DNA of 42,063 nucleotides from Oxalobacteraceae bacterium (lineage in GTDB: Bacteria > Pseudomonadota > Gammaproteobacteria > Burkholderiales > Burkholderiaceae_D), in NCBI GenBank assembly GCA_023259175.1, contig JAHFQV010000027.1, positions 1-42,063 on the forward strand. Direction: 5' to 3'. Made by a program: the position numbers and the translations under genes. Numbering within the stretch: position 1 is the stretch's first letter; the number at the start of each line of letters is the position of its first letter. Under the pieces are notes generated by a model, which worked only from the letters and a program-made list of their open reading frames with translations, ran no database searches and had not been told where the DNA came from. Of this stretch, positions 16,414 to 25,188 are shown piece after piece.

Positions 16414-17215
16414 GTGGCTGCATCGCTAAACGAAGGTCAACCCGAATCGGTACATGATCGGATAAGCTCGCCCAAGGCGCACCAGTCATGACCCGTGCCG
16501 CTTCGATGGTAAAGCCACGTACATAAACCCGATCCAAAGATAGACAAGGGTAAGCCGCAGGAAAGGTGCGTCCATGTGAAACCGAGTGGCGAAATAGACC
16601 CGGTACCAAATGAAAAGGGGTCGGTAAGTGTTGTGCTTTACGGTCAGGATCAAAGACTTCGACCACTTCAAGTTCTTGATAGAGCATTTGGCTAATCCTT
16701 TGGTGCCAATCGTTAAAATCGCCCGCAATGATCATCGGTGTGGTCGGCGGGACGGTGGCTTGGATGTGTTCAATTAAAGCACGAATCTGACGTTTTCGGC
16801 TCGCGGCAAATAGACCTAGGTGTAGCACATAGCAGTGCACTTCCTGGTGTGCGATGGTGACGACGACATGCAAAATTCCACGCTGTTCGTAAGCGTGGTC
16901 GGAAACATCGTGGTTACTGTATTGACTAATGACGTGTCGACTCAACAAGGCGTTGCCATGATGTCCGTGTTGATAAATCGCATTCATGCCATAGGCGCAG
17001 CGATGCGAGTTCCCAGCTAGGTATTCGTGTTGTCCCTGCTCGGGCCAATGCGGATAGGATTTTGCATGCAGGTCGTGTTGGCCTTGTACTTCCTGTAAAA
17101 AAATGAGGTCAGCGTCGAGCTCATGTAGCGCATGTTTGAGATCGTGTATGCAGGGGCTGCGTCCAAAACCGCGTATGCCTTTGTGGATATTGTAGGTCGC
17201 GATTCTTAGCTGCAT
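16406..17215 (-). CDS. YbhP-like endonuclease/exonuclease/phosphatase family protein
   Basis: A 269-residue EEP-fold protein. Landmarks are RIATYNIHKGIRG at the start, FLQEVQG with the metal-binding glutamate, MIIAGDFNDWH, and the terminal SLDRVYVRG and LSDHVPIRVDL with the catalytic Asp-His. Members cleave phosphodiesters in nucleic acids or lipids, and the substrate of YbhP itself is not settled. GGAG precedes the ATG by a good distance. It starts 12 bases after the nudB stop and overlaps clsB by eight bases, so the three form one operon. The clsB partnership suggests a lipid or phospho-headgroup substrate, but that is inference. Confidence 0.87.
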   Translation of the reverse strand: MQLRIATYNIHKGIRGFGRSPCIHDLKHALHELDADLIFLQEVQGQHDLHAKSYPHWPEQGQHEYLAGNSHRCAYGMNAIYQHGHHGNALLSRHVISQYSNHDVSDHAYEQRGILHVVVTIAHQEVHCYVLHLGLFAASRKRQIRALIEHIQATVPPTTPMIIAGDFNDWHQRISQMLYQELEVVEVFDPDRKAQHLPTPFHLVPGLFRHSVSHGRTFPAAYPCLSLDRVYVRGFTIEAARVMTGAPWASLSDHVPIRVDLRLAMQPHA

Positions 17216-17227
17216 AGATTAACTCCG

Positions 17228-17677
17228 TTATCGTTCAAAACGCTGGGGTAACTGCAAAATCGCTTCGGCGTTGGAGGCTGAAAAGCAGCGATCTGCTGCT
17301 AGTTGATACGGTAACCACTGATAGCCCACATGCTCACGTTCAGACAGTCTAACCGAGCTTGGGGCTGGAACACAAAGGCCAAATACATATTCTGTGTTGT
17401 GGGTGACACCCGGTGCGTAGCGATGTCGCCAAACCGGGTAAATTTCGTAGACGTTGGAGACTTGCCAATCACTTAGTCTAAAGTCTTGACAGACAATGCC
17501 AGTTTCTTCCAATACTTCGCGCTGCGCCGTGAGCTGCAAATCTTCGTCGATATGATCTTTAGAACCCGTCACGGATTGCCAAAATCCTGGGCGGTCTGCG
17601 CGTTCCAAAAGAAGAACCTCAAGTTGTGGTGTGTAAATCACGACTAGCACGGAGACGGGTATTTTGGCGGGTTTCAT
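17228..17677 (-). CDS. nudB: Dihydroneopterin triphosphate diphosphatase (Nudix)
   Basis: A Nudix hydrolase that removes pyrophosphate from dihydroneopterin triphosphate in folate synthesis. PVSVLVVIY, FWQSVTGSKD, the Nudix box REVLEETG, and WRHRYAPGVTHNTEYVF match E. coli NudB closely along its length. Glycines in the first part of the Nudix box are altered (SKDHIDEDLQLTAQREVLEETG), as in NudB-type proteins. The open frame reaches a TTG at 17773 and an ATG at 17761, but homology begins at the ATG at 17677, giving 149 residues, the family length. No start has a strong ribosome site. It is the first gene of a nudB-ybhP-clsB unit. Confidence 0.85.
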   Translation of the reverse strand: MKPAKIPVSVLVVIYTPQLEVLLLERADRPGFWQSVTGSKDHIDEDLQLTAQREVLEETGIVCQDFRLSDWQVSNVYEIYPVWRHRYAPGVTHNTEYVFGLCVPAPSSVRLSEREHVGYQWLPYQLAADRCFSASNAEAILQLPQRFER

Positions 17678-17804
17678 GAGGTGCAAAGAAGAAAATGAAG
17701 CGAAGCCAAATTTTACCTTTATTTGTTCTAGATCATGTGAAGTCTTGTGGCTGCGTGCCATGATGCTTTTCAAGAGTGCTTGAATAAGCTGAAAAGGAAA
17801 CCAT

Positions 17805-19217
17805 ATGCAACTGAGTTTTCACGGAGCCGACCGCGATGTGACCGGGTCTTGCCATTTACTGGAATGCGGTCCGCATAAAATGTTGATTGACTGTGGCTTG
17901 TTTCAAGGCGTATCTGCCAACGAAGTCAATTTTCAGGAATTTGGCTTTGATCCAGCCAGCATCGATTTCGTTTTCTTAACCCACGCCCATTTAGATCATT
18001 GTGGTCGCTTACCGCTGCTCTACAAACGCGGCTTTCGGGGCGAGGTGATCTGCACATCGGCGACCAAAGAGCTTGCCCGTTTGGTGTTGCTCGATTCGGC
18101 CCATGTGCAAGAGGCGGACGCGAAATTTGCACAGAAAAGAGCGGCTCGGCGCGGGCATCATTTGCACCTTGAACCACTGTACGGTTTACATGATGTCCTC
18201 AATTGTTTCGACTATTTCGGACGAGTGGCGAACTACCATCAAAAGCTCAAAATTACGGATGCAATTAGCATTGAATTTTTAGATGCGGGTCATATTTTAG
18301 GTTCGGCCATTTTACGCTTCGAGCTTCATGAAAACGGACAACAGAGGAGTATTATTTTCTCCGGTGATTTAGGTAGTTGTGGTCGGAAATGGGTGCGTGA
18401 CCCTGAACATCCTAAAAGCGCCGACTTTTTGGTAATGGAGAGCACCTACGGCGACCGCAATCACCGACCATTGACCGCTTCGCTTGACGAATTTTATACG
18501 CAAATTAAGGCGACTCTGCCTCGTGGAAATGTCGTCATTCCTAGCTTCGCATTGGAGCGTAGTCAGGAAATACTGTGGTACTTGCGTGAAGGTGTGGAAC
18601 GCGGCCTCTTGCCGGCATCCATGCACGTTTTTCTCGATTCCCCGATGGCGATTTCGGCGACTGAAATTTTTATTAGACATCCTGAATGCTATGACGAAGA
18701 AACCGCGAAATTCTTCATCAAACATCCCGACCCTTTCGCATTACCGCATTTGCATTTTACCCGTGACCTGGCCGATAGTATGGCAATCAATCAAGTGAGC
18801 AGTGGTGCGGTGATACTGGCTGGTTCCGGCATGTGCAATGGGGGGCGTGTAGTGCACCATCTGAAACATCATTTATGGCGCGAACACGCCCATATCATTT
18901 TCGTTGGATTTGCTGCGAAGGGCACTTTAGCTCGCAAGATTATCGATGGCGCAAAAAGTGTGCATCTTTTGGGTGAGGATATCGCGGTCAATGCGAGCGT
19001 GAGTACCATCAATGGCTTTTCCGCCCATGCGGATCAGGGCGAATTAAGCGCTTGGCATGCCGCGGTCGGCGCGCGCCACACATTTCTCGTGCATGGTGAG
19101 GTCGAGGTGATGGAACAGTTCGCATCGATACTTGCTAGGCAAACGGAGGCGGGCAAAATCGACCTGCCGCGAGAAGGGCAGGTCTTTGATTTGCTAGCAG
19201 AGTCTTTAGCCCGCTAG
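17805..19217 (+). CDS. Beta-CASP metallo-beta-lactamase-fold nuclease (CPSF73/Ysh1-like)
   Basis: A 470-residue soluble two-zinc enzyme. The signature HAHLDH is at residues 60-65. The later metal ligands appear in DAGHILGSA and SGDLG, and the C-terminal beta-CASP motifs are clear (STYGDRNH, GSGMCNGGRVVHHL, FSAHADQGEL, LVHGE). Homologues are RNA endo/exonucleases with the CPSF73 layout, so a role in RNA processing or decay is likely, although bacterial members are poorly studied. AAGGA stands six bases before the ATG. It is transcribed divergently from nudB and converges on the amidohydrolase gene, with only 10 bases between the two stop codons. Confidence 0.92.
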   Translation: MQLSFHGADRDVTGSCHLLECGPHKMLIDCGLFQGVSANEVNFQEFGFDPASIDFVFLTHAHLDHCGRLPLLYKRGFRGEVICTSATKELARLVLLDSAHVQEADAKFAQKRAARRGHHLHLEPLYGLHDVLNCFDYFGRVANYHQKLKITDAISIEFLDAGHILGSAILRFELHENGQQRSIIFSGDLGSCGRKWVRDPEHPKSADFLVMESTYGDRNHRPLTASLDEFYTQIKATLPRGNVVIPSFALERSQEILWYLREGVERGLLPASMHVFLDSPMAISATEIFIRHPECYDEETAKFFIKHPDPFALPHLHFTRDLADSMAINQVSSGAVILAGSGMCNGGRVVHHLKHHLWREHAHIIFVGFAAKGTLARKIIDGAKSVHLLGEDIAVNASVSTINGFSAHADQGELSAWHAAVGARHTFLVHGEVEVMEQFASILARQTEAGKIDLPREGQVFDLLAESLAR

Positions 19218-19227
19218 GCCAATATTT

Positions 19228-20583
19228 TTATGGATTTTTCTTGAGTAAATCCAAGAGCGCAATGACCGCGGTTTCCACACCGGTCACGATCGCTGGTTCA
19301 GCGCTGATTTTGAAGAGTGGGCTGTGGTGGCTAGGTACTGGATTGCCACCCGCTTTTTCAGCATCAAACGCCGCTTTAGGTGTGCCGCCGACCGAGTAGT
19401 AGACACTGGGAATATACGGCGTAGTGGTAAATTGGGCGAAATCTTCCGCGCCCATATCCATTCTTTGGTAGTGGGTATCGAAAATGGCGGAGCCGATTTT
19501 TTCCGTCCACACTTTTTTCAAGCGCTGGGTCAAGGCGATGTTGTTTAGGGTCGGTGGTGCAGGGTCGCCAATCATGCTGATTTCCGGTAGCTGGTTTTCC
19601 GGTATGCCTGCCGCGCGTGCGGTGTTGAGCGCGACGCGGCTGATGGCCGCCAGCAGCATTTCGCGGGTTTGCGCGCTTTCGCTGCGTACTGTTAATTGTA
19701 GTTTGGCTTGATCGCTGATGATATTGCTCTTGGTGCCGGAATGAAAACTGCCGACGGTGATGACCGCTGGGTCGCGTGGTGCACGTTCGCGGCTAATAAT
19801 GGTTTGAAGCGCTATTACGATTTGCGCGCCGAGAACGATAGGATCTTTGCCACGATGGGGACTGGCACCATGCGCACCTTGCCCATGTATCAGGATATCG
19901 ACGGTATCCACACCCGACCAGGGCGAGCCTTCTACGGCATCGATTTTGCCAGCTTCAACGGCTGCATTGACGTGAAAAGTGATGGCGTAGTCGGGTTGTC
20001 CAAAGCGTGTCCAGAGGTGGTCGGCCATCATGGCTCGGGCACCGGCAACGACTTCTTCAGCGGGTTGGCCGATTAACATTAAAGTACCTGACCATTGCTG
20101 GCGCAAGCCGCTCATGCGACGTGCAGTGCCGATCAAGCTGGTGATGTGGACATCGTGTCCGCAAGCGTGCATGACGGGCATGAGATTGCCGTCCTTGTCT
20201 TTTTGCATCACCGTTGAGGCATTGGCGAGACCCGATTTTTCGATGACCGGCAAACCATCCATGTCGGCTCGCATCATGACCAGTGGGCCAGGTCCGTTTT
20301 TAAGTATCGCCACGATGCCGGTTTTGCCTACCCCTTCGGTCACTTCAAAACCCGCCGCGCGCAACTCTTGGGCAAGACGTGCAGCGGTTTTGGTTTCGAC
20401 AAAGGAAAGCTCAGGATTGCGATGGAAATAATCGAATAGCGGCGCTAAGTAGGATTGGTAATCGCTTTTTACGGCTTGTTGCAAGCCAGTTGGGTTTTGC
20501 GCGTAGCTGTTGCTGATACTTGCGAGATTGAGTAAAGCGAAGAGTGGGAGTAGGCGAAGGGATGAGGAAATGCGGGATTTCAT
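19228..20583 (-). CDS. Exported M20 family amidohydrolase
   Basis: A 451-residue metallo-amidohydrolase of the hippurate/N-acyl-amino-acid type. A signal peptide is visible (LLPLFALLNLASISNSYAQ, cleavage probably after A28). The metal-site residues are HACGHDVH, PAEEVVAGA, TFHVN and the C-terminal PSHHSPLFK. The lid/dimerisation domain runs from about residue 215 to 330 (GQGAHGASPHRGKDPI). It would cleave an amide bond in the periplasm, releasing an amino acid from an acyl or aryl conjugate; the precise substrate is unknown. It diverges from the MFS gene across a 167-base shared promoter region and has a weak ribosome site. Most cytosolic relatives lack the signal peptide. Confidence 0.9.
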   Translation of the reverse strand: MKSRISSSLRLLPLFALLNLASISNSYAQNPTGLQQAVKSDYQSYLAPLFDYFHRNPELSFVETKTAARLAQELRAAGFEVTEGVGKTGIVAILKNGPGPLVMMRADMDGLPVIEKSGLANASTVMQKDKDGNLMPVMHACGHDVHITSLIGTARRMSGLRQQWSGTLMLIGQPAEEVVAGARAMMADHLWTRFGQPDYAITFHVNAAVEAGKIDAVEGSPWSGVDTVDILIHGQGAHGASPHRGKDPIVLGAQIVIALQTIISRERAPRDPAVITVGSFHSGTKSNIISDQAKLQLTVRSESAQTREMLLAAISRVALNTARAAGIPENQLPEISMIGDPAPPTLNNIALTQRLKKVWTEKIGSAIFDTHYQRMDMGAEDFAQFTTTPYIPSVYYSVGGTPKAAFDAEKAGGNPVPSHHSPLFKISAEPAIVTGVETAVIALLDLLKKNP

Positions 20584-20750
20584 AGTGTGACTTTCATGAT
20601 CGTGTCCGAGAGCGCAAAGAATAGAGCATCGTGAGAAGTTTGTCTCGCCTTTGTTGTTCGCTACACGCGTTATCGGTCAATAGTTGAGTAAGCCTGTTTT
20701 GCGCAGCCCAATTTCATCTACACTAGGTTTTTTATTCGGAAAACCACACT

Positions 20751-21920
20751 ATGAAATTACGCATTCCACGCACAGTATGGGTACTTGGCTTCGTCAGCCT
20801 CTTGATGGATATTTCCTCGGAGATGATACACAGTTTGTTACCGCTTTTTTTGGTCAATAGTTTAGGCTTGAGTGTGTTAGCCATCGGTGTGATTGATGGA
20901 ATTGCCGAATCAAGCACGCTATTTGCAAAAGTATTTTCCGGAATTTTGAGTGACTATTTCGGTCGTCGTAAGCACTTGGCCGTGCTCGGCTATGGCTTGA
21001 GCGCTTTGACCAAACCTTTGTTCGCGATTGCCACGAGTGCGACCGGTATTTTTGCCGCGCGGTTTTTAGATCGACTCGGTAAAGGCATACGCGGTGCGCC
21101 ACGGGATGCTTTGATTGCAGACGTGACACCCGCCGAAATTCGCGGAGCAGCTTTTGGTTTGCGCCAATCCCTCGATACGGTCGGTGCGCTGGTGGGTCCT
21201 TTGTTGGCGACGTTGCTGATGCTCTTGTGGGTCAATGATTTTCGACGGATTTTTTGGTTGGCGCTGATACCGGGTGTTTTGGCTTTTTTATTGCTCTTGC
21301 TGGGCGTTAAGGAAGCTGAGAGTGGGCCGAAAACGGCGTGGCGCAACCCGATTTCCAAGCAAAATATTTTACGGCTGAAATCGAATTACTGGTGGGTGGT
21401 GATGGTCGGTGCCTTGCTGACGCTGGCGCGTTTTAGTGAAGCGTTTTTGGTGCTCCATGCTCAACAATTAAGTTTGCCACTTCCCTTGATTCCGCTCGCG
21501 ATGGCCCTGATGAATCTGGTCTATGCGCTGGGCGCCTACCCTTTCGGAAAATGGTCGGATAGGGTGTCTCAATCCGGCATGCTGGCGGTGTCATTGGTGG
21601 TTCTGGTGTTGGCCGATTTAATCTTAGCGCTGAGCACAAATTGGCTAGGTCTTTTGTGCGGATTCGTTTTGTGGGGGCTACATCTGGCGTTGAGCCAAGG
21701 TCTGCTCGCGAGCATGATTGCGGCGAGCGCGCCAGCGGATTTGCGGGGGACTGCATTTGGCCTCTTTAACTTGGTCAGTGGTGTCGCCATGCTCTGTGCT
21801 AGCGTGCTTGCGGGAGTGTTGTGGCAGTCTTTTGGTGGTGTTTATACTTTTTACATGGGCGCAGGATTTGCGGTATTTTCCTTGTTTGTATTGACAATGA
21901 TTCGGCAAAAGCGCAACTAA
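20751..21920 (+). CDS. Major facilitator superfamily transporter
   Basis: A 389-residue protein with about 12 predicted membrane helices. GILSDYFGRRKHLAVLGYG is the MFS motif A in the first cytoplasmic loop, repeated more weakly as GKWSDRVSQSG in the second half. The segment LDRLGKGIRGAPRDALIAD is characteristic of a subgroup of drug- or metal-type exporters whose substrates cannot be read from sequence. The start has only CGGA as a ribosome site. A 74-base gap to the outer-membrane barrel gene downstream allows co-transcription. I do not assign a substrate. Confidence 0.9.
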   Translation: MKLRIPRTVWVLGFVSLLMDISSEMIHSLLPLFLVNSLGLSVLAIGVIDGIAESSTLFAKVFSGILSDYFGRRKHLAVLGYGLSALTKPLFAIATSATGIFAARFLDRLGKGIRGAPRDALIADVTPAEIRGAAFGLRQSLDTVGALVGPLLATLLMLLWVNDFRRIFWLALIPGVLAFLLLLLGVKEAESGPKTAWRNPISKQNILRLKSNYWWVVMVGALLTLARFSEAFLVLHAQQLSLPLPLIPLAMALMNLVYALGAYPFGKWSDRVSQSGMLAVSLVVLVLADLILALSTNWLGLLCGFVLWGLHLALSQGLLASMIAASAPADLRGTAFGLFNLVSGVAMLCASVLAGVLWQSFGGVYTFYMGAGFAVFSLFVLTMIRQKRN

Positions 21921-21994
21921 ACCCACCGTATTTCTTGCCTCATGGAAAAAACGGGACGATGATCAAGCATTCCTTAGCGCATAGGAGGTTCATC

Positions 21995-23143
21995 ATGAGA
22001 GGCTTGGTCATCGGTTCGCTTCGTCCTTGGATGGGGATTTTGTTGGGCGCTTTATTGCCCGTCCTTTCAGCCTATGGGCAAGACGGAAGTAGCGATTTGA
22101 AAGTAACGGGATTTGTCTCCATTGTCGGCGGCAAAGTGGTGGCAGGCAGCATGCCCACAGACTACGTCGGCCCGGCTGAATTGGTCGGCAATACCTGTCC
22201 CTGTTACACGGCCGATTGGAGTAATGCGGGTGTCTATGCGAAAGATTTTTCGCTTAAACCGGAAAGCCGTATGGGGGTGCAATTTAACTACAAACCCAGT
22301 AAAGAAATCAGCTTCGTCAGTCAAATTGCGGTGCGCGGTACCGATACTTCGCCCAATATCCAATGGGCTTTTGGCAGCTACAAATTTAATAAAAATTGGG
22401 AAATGCAGATCGGGCGCAAACGTGTTCCGCTCTACTATTATTCCGATTTTCAAGACATCGGTTTGTCTTACGCTTGGGTGACGACACCACCAGAATTGTA
22501 CGGCTGGGAAGTGACGAATTATAACGGCGGGAGCCTACGTTATAGTAATAGTTTTGGTGATACCAATTACACGGCGAGCTTTTTTACTGGTTCGGAAAAA
22601 CTGAAGGATTCTCTTTACGAAAAGCTCTACTATGCCGAGCGTAACGAGGTCTCATGGAAAAATTTACGGGGCGCGGATTTGGAATTGAACAACGGCGGCC
22701 TGACGGTACGCGGTGTGTACATGCAATCGGATGCAGGCGTAAAAATTCCGGATTTACAGATCGATGATGTGGCGGCGTTGAAGGCCTTTGGGGTTGCGAT
22801 CAATATGGATTTTGACCGATGGTTTGTTTTGACGGAATTTACCCAACTGAGTCGCAATTTTGCAGAAAAAGGCTTTGAATATAAAGCCCCCGCCTTGACG
22901 CTGGGCCTTGGTATGCGCATCGGCGAATGGACTCCGTTTCTCAATTACGCCCAATATACGGAAAAATCCAGCGATCTGAGTAAGTATTCGCCGCAGTCTT
23001 TTAAGCGCTACTCCTTCACACTACGTTACGATCTCAATGCGGGTACAGCACTCAAAGCACAGCTGGATCGAAACACGGATGTCACTAGCAATTATGGTGG
23101 AAATGTGACGGTCTTTCGGGTCAGCTATGACCGTGTGTTCTAG
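21995..23143 (+). CDS. Outer-membrane beta-barrel (porin-like) protein
   Basis: A 382-residue protein. A signal peptide (MGILLGALLPVLSAYGQ) is followed by alternating-residue strands rich in aromatic girdles. The last residues, VSYDRVF, end in phenylalanine as required by the BAM assembly machinery. The frame is open further upstream, but AGGAGG at 21983-21988 sits exactly six bases from this ATG, which decides the start. A pair of cysteines in NTCPCYTADW may form an extracellular-loop disulfide or metal site. The gene is followed after 14 bases by a PstS-like gene. This barrel/PstS-like pair recurs in proteobacteria and probably serves anion uptake, but its function is not established. Confidence 0.85.
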   Translation: MRGLVIGSLRPWMGILLGALLPVLSAYGQDGSSDLKVTGFVSIVGGKVVAGSMPTDYVGPAELVGNTCPCYTADWSNAGVYAKDFSLKPESRMGVQFNYKPSKEISFVSQIAVRGTDTSPNIQWAFGSYKFNKNWEMQIGRKRVPLYYYSDFQDIGLSYAWVTTPPELYGWEVTNYNGGSLRYSNSFGDTNYTASFFTGSEKLKDSLYEKLYYAERNEVSWKNLRGADLELNNGGLTVRGVYMQSDAGVKIPDLQIDDVAALKAFGVAINMDFDRWFVLTEFTQLSRNFAEKGFEYKAPALTLGLGMRIGEWTPFLNYAQYTEKSSDLSKYSPQSFKRYSFTLRYDLNAGTALKAQLDRNTDVTSNYGGNVTVFRVSYDRVF

Positions 23144-23157
23144 TCCAGGAGAAGATC

Positions 23158-23583
23158 ATGAAAACTATTATTCGCCTGTGCTTACTCAGTTGTACATGGT
23201 TTTTGATGCAGACTTCCTTCGCGCAAATCGTGGTGGTAGTCGGTGCTAAAAGTAGCGTGAGCAATTTGACCCGCGAACAAGCCGCAGCGATATTTTTGGG
23301 GAAAGCCACCCAATTGCCGGGTGCGGGTGAACCGCAGCTGGTGGACCTTCAAGAGAGTAATGAAGTTCGTAAGAATTTCTATCTCAAGGTGGCCGATAAA
23401 ACGCCGACACAGGTGAAGGCGATTTGGGCGCGACTGGTCTTTTCTGGCAAGGCTTCGCCCCCCAAGGAGTTGCCGAGCAGCGGCGATGTTAAAAAATTTG
23501 TCAATAGCAGCCATGATGCGATTGGCTACATTGAAAAAAGTGCGGTCGATAGTTCGGTGAAGGTTTTGTTGGAGGTAGAGTAG
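23158..23583 (+). CDS. Small PstS-like periplasmic substrate-binding protein
   Basis: A 141-residue exported protein with signal peptide LCLLSCTWFLMQTSFAQ. The mature part begins IVVVVGAKSSVSNLTREQAAAIFLGK and ends with SHDAIGYIEKSAVD. These are the two ends of the phosphate-binding-protein fold (the PstS AIF-G and GAIGY motifs). It is only one lobe long, less than half a normal PstS of about 320 residues, and has no ABC transporter genes beside it. AGGAG is at ideal spacing. It follows the porin-like gene by 14 bases and should act with it at the outer membrane. Whether it binds phosphate is untested. Confidence 0.82.
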   Translation: MKTIIRLCLLSCTWFLMQTSFAQIVVVVGAKSSVSNLTREQAAAIFLGKATQLPGAGEPQLVDLQESNEVRKNFYLKVADKTPTQVKAIWARLVFSGKASPPKELPSSGDVKKFVNSSHDAIGYIEKSAVDSSVKVLLEVE

Positions 23584-23616
23584 GCTTAGACAGGTTTAGG
23601 ACTTAAGCAAAATGGG

Positions 23617-23652
23617 GCTGGCTAGTCGAACTCGACAACGCCAGCTTTGTTT
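23617..23652 (+). terminator. Probable intrinsic terminator after the PstS-like gene
   Basis: GCTGGC (23617-23622) pairs with GCCAGC (23640-23645) around an inner GTCG-aact-CGAC stem, followed by TTTGTTT. The position 34 bases after the stop codon fits an operon end, although the T-run is interrupted. Confidence 0.5.
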
Positions 23653-23732
23653 GCGTAAGACCTAAGGTTTACATTCTCGGCGCTTGCGTAGATACTTGCG
23701 CCATCTTTGTAAGCCTGATTGAAGGAAACCCT

Positions 23733-24476
23733 ATGTCTCTGTCTTTTTCGCCTTTGTCCTTGCCCGCATCCTCGCGGGCTTTGGTTTTTTCACTCGCCTT
23801 GTTTTCAATCAATAGCGTTTACGCCTCAAACGACCTCAAGCAGCTAGCCAATTTAAATCAAGCTGAATTTAATCGCCTCAGTGCTGATCTGACGGCCGCT
23901 ACGAGCTATAAAGGCTTGATTCCCGCAACAGCTTTGGGTATTACGGGCTTTGACTTGGCCGCCGAACTTAGCAGTACGCAACTCGACGATAGCGCGGTCT
24001 GGCATCGCGCTGGCGGCAGTAGTTCGACTTTATTAATCCCGAAAATTCATTTGCATAAAGGTCTACCCAATCACTTTGATGTGGGTGTCAGCCTCGCGAG
24101 TCTGTCCTCGTCTTCCACAAAAATTTTCGGTGCGGAAGTGCGTTATGCCTTAATGGAAGGTAGTGCCGCCTTACCTGCGCTTGCGGTGCGTGGCAGCCTG
24201 TCACGGCTCTCTGGTGCGAGCAATCTTGATGCGCAAAGTCAAAGTTTGGAATTGATAGCATCGAAAGGCTTTGTAATGTTTACGCCTTACGCTGGGGTCG
24301 GTCGGGTGTGGGGTAAGGTGACGCCACAGGTGAGTAATTTATCTGCCAATTCAGTCTCGCAGAATAAATTATTTGCAGGCTTGAATGCGAATTTTGGCTT
24401 GGTCAATCTCGCTGGCGAAGTCGATCGCACGGGTAATACCCAAAGTCTAAGTTTTAAACTTGGTTTTCGCTGGTAG
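23733..24476 (+). CDS. Putative outer-membrane beta-barrel protein
   Basis: I do not recognise a named family. The 247-residue protein has a signal peptide (ALVFSLALFSINSVYAS) and a short helical start (NDLKQLANLNQAEFNRL). The rest is built of amphipathic beta-strands with glycines and serines in the turns. It ends KLGFRW, a terminal aromatic preceded by alternating hydrophobics, typical of outer-membrane barrels of 8-10 strands. AAGGA stands six bases from the ATG. It has its own upstream region behind a probable terminator and is followed by the 5-oxoprolinase genes 40 bases on, so it might be co-transcribed with them. An uptake role for peptides or pyroglutamate would be speculation. Confidence 0.72.
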   Translation: MSLSFSPLSLPASSRALVFSLALFSINSVYASNDLKQLANLNQAEFNRLSADLTAATSYKGLIPATALGITGFDLAAELSSTQLDDSAVWHRAGGSSSTLLIPKIHLHKGLPNHFDVGVSLASLSSSSTKIFGAEVRYALMEGSAALPALAVRGSLSRLSGASNLDAQSQSLELIASKGFVMFTPYAGVGRVWGKVTPQVSNLSANSVSQNKLFAGLNANFGLVNLAGEVDRTGNTQSLSFKLGFRW

Positions 24477-24491
24477 CAAGCCAGCGCCCCA

Positions 24492-24515
24492 TACCTAGCT
24501 ACCTAGCTACCTAGC
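24492..24515. repeat. Three 8-bp tandem repeats abutting the pxpB start codon
   Basis: TACCTAGC is repeated three times exactly, one base before the pxpB ATG at 24517, so the repeat occupies the place of the Shine-Dalgarno sequence. It contains three CTAG tetranucleotides, which are usually rare in proteobacterial genomes. No AGGAG-like sequence is present. Confidence 0.85.
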
Positions 24516-24516
24516 C

Positions 24517-25188
24517 ATGAAATTTTCTCTACTCGGCGAGCAGGCGGTGTTGATGCAGGCAGACGACGCGTCCGCCTCGACTGCCGCGACCACGAGTATG
24601 GACATGCAGGTGCAACAACGTATCTGGAGCATGGCGCACGCCTTGCAAGAACGCCGTTGTTGTCTTGAAATCGTGCCCGGCATGAATAATTTGACGGTGA
24701 TTTACGATGCCCAGTTATTTTCCGGGGCAACCATGTTGGCGTTGATGCGCACCAGTTGGGACGCCGCAAAGATAGAGGAATTTTGTGCGCGTGAGATGTG
24801 CATCCCGGTGGTGTATGGTGGTCAGTCGGGGCCTGATCTGGAAGTCGTCGCTTTGCATAATCGGCTTGAACCTGAAGACGTGATACGCCTGCATTCAGAA
24901 GCCGTGTATACCGTTTATTTTCTGGGTTTTCAGCCGGGCTTCGCCTATTTAGGTGGCTTACCCGCCAAGTTGGCGACACCGCGTCGTTCTGAACCGCGTT
25001 TGCAAGTACCGGCCGGTACGGTGGCCATTGGTGGTGCTCAGACTGGAATCTATCCGCAGAGCAGCCCAGGTGGCTGGCAGTTGATTGGTCATAGCCCCGT
25101 GAATTTATTTGATTTCAAAGCCTTACCCCCCAATTATTTGCGCCCGGGTGATCGTTTGCGTTTTGTTGTGGAGCGTATTGATGGCTAA
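24517..25188 (+). CDS. pxpB: 5-oxoprolinase subunit PxpB (KipI family)
   Basis: A 223-residue cytosolic protein; with PxpA and PxpC it forms ATP-dependent 5-oxoprolinase, which opens pyroglutamate to glutamate. The family core YTVYFLGFQPGFAYLGGLP, then TPRRSEPRLQVPAGTVAIGG and GIYPQSSPGGWQLIG is intact, ending with PGDRLRF. It was formerly named after KipI of Bacillus. No ribosome site is visible, since a tandem repeat fills the upstream position, so translation initiation may be weak or leaderless. Its last eight bases overlap the start of pxpC. Confidence 0.95.
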   Translation: MKFSLLGEQAVLMQADDASASTAATTSMDMQVQQRIWSMAHALQERRCCLEIVPGMNNLTVIYDAQLFSGATMLALMRTSWDAAKIEEFCAREMCIPVVYGGQSGPDLEVVALHNRLEPEDVIRLHSEAVYTVYFLGFQPGFAYLGGLPAKLATPRRSEPRLQVPAGTVAIGGAQTGIYPQSSPGGWQLIGHSPVNLFDFKALPPNYLRPGDRLRFVVERIDG

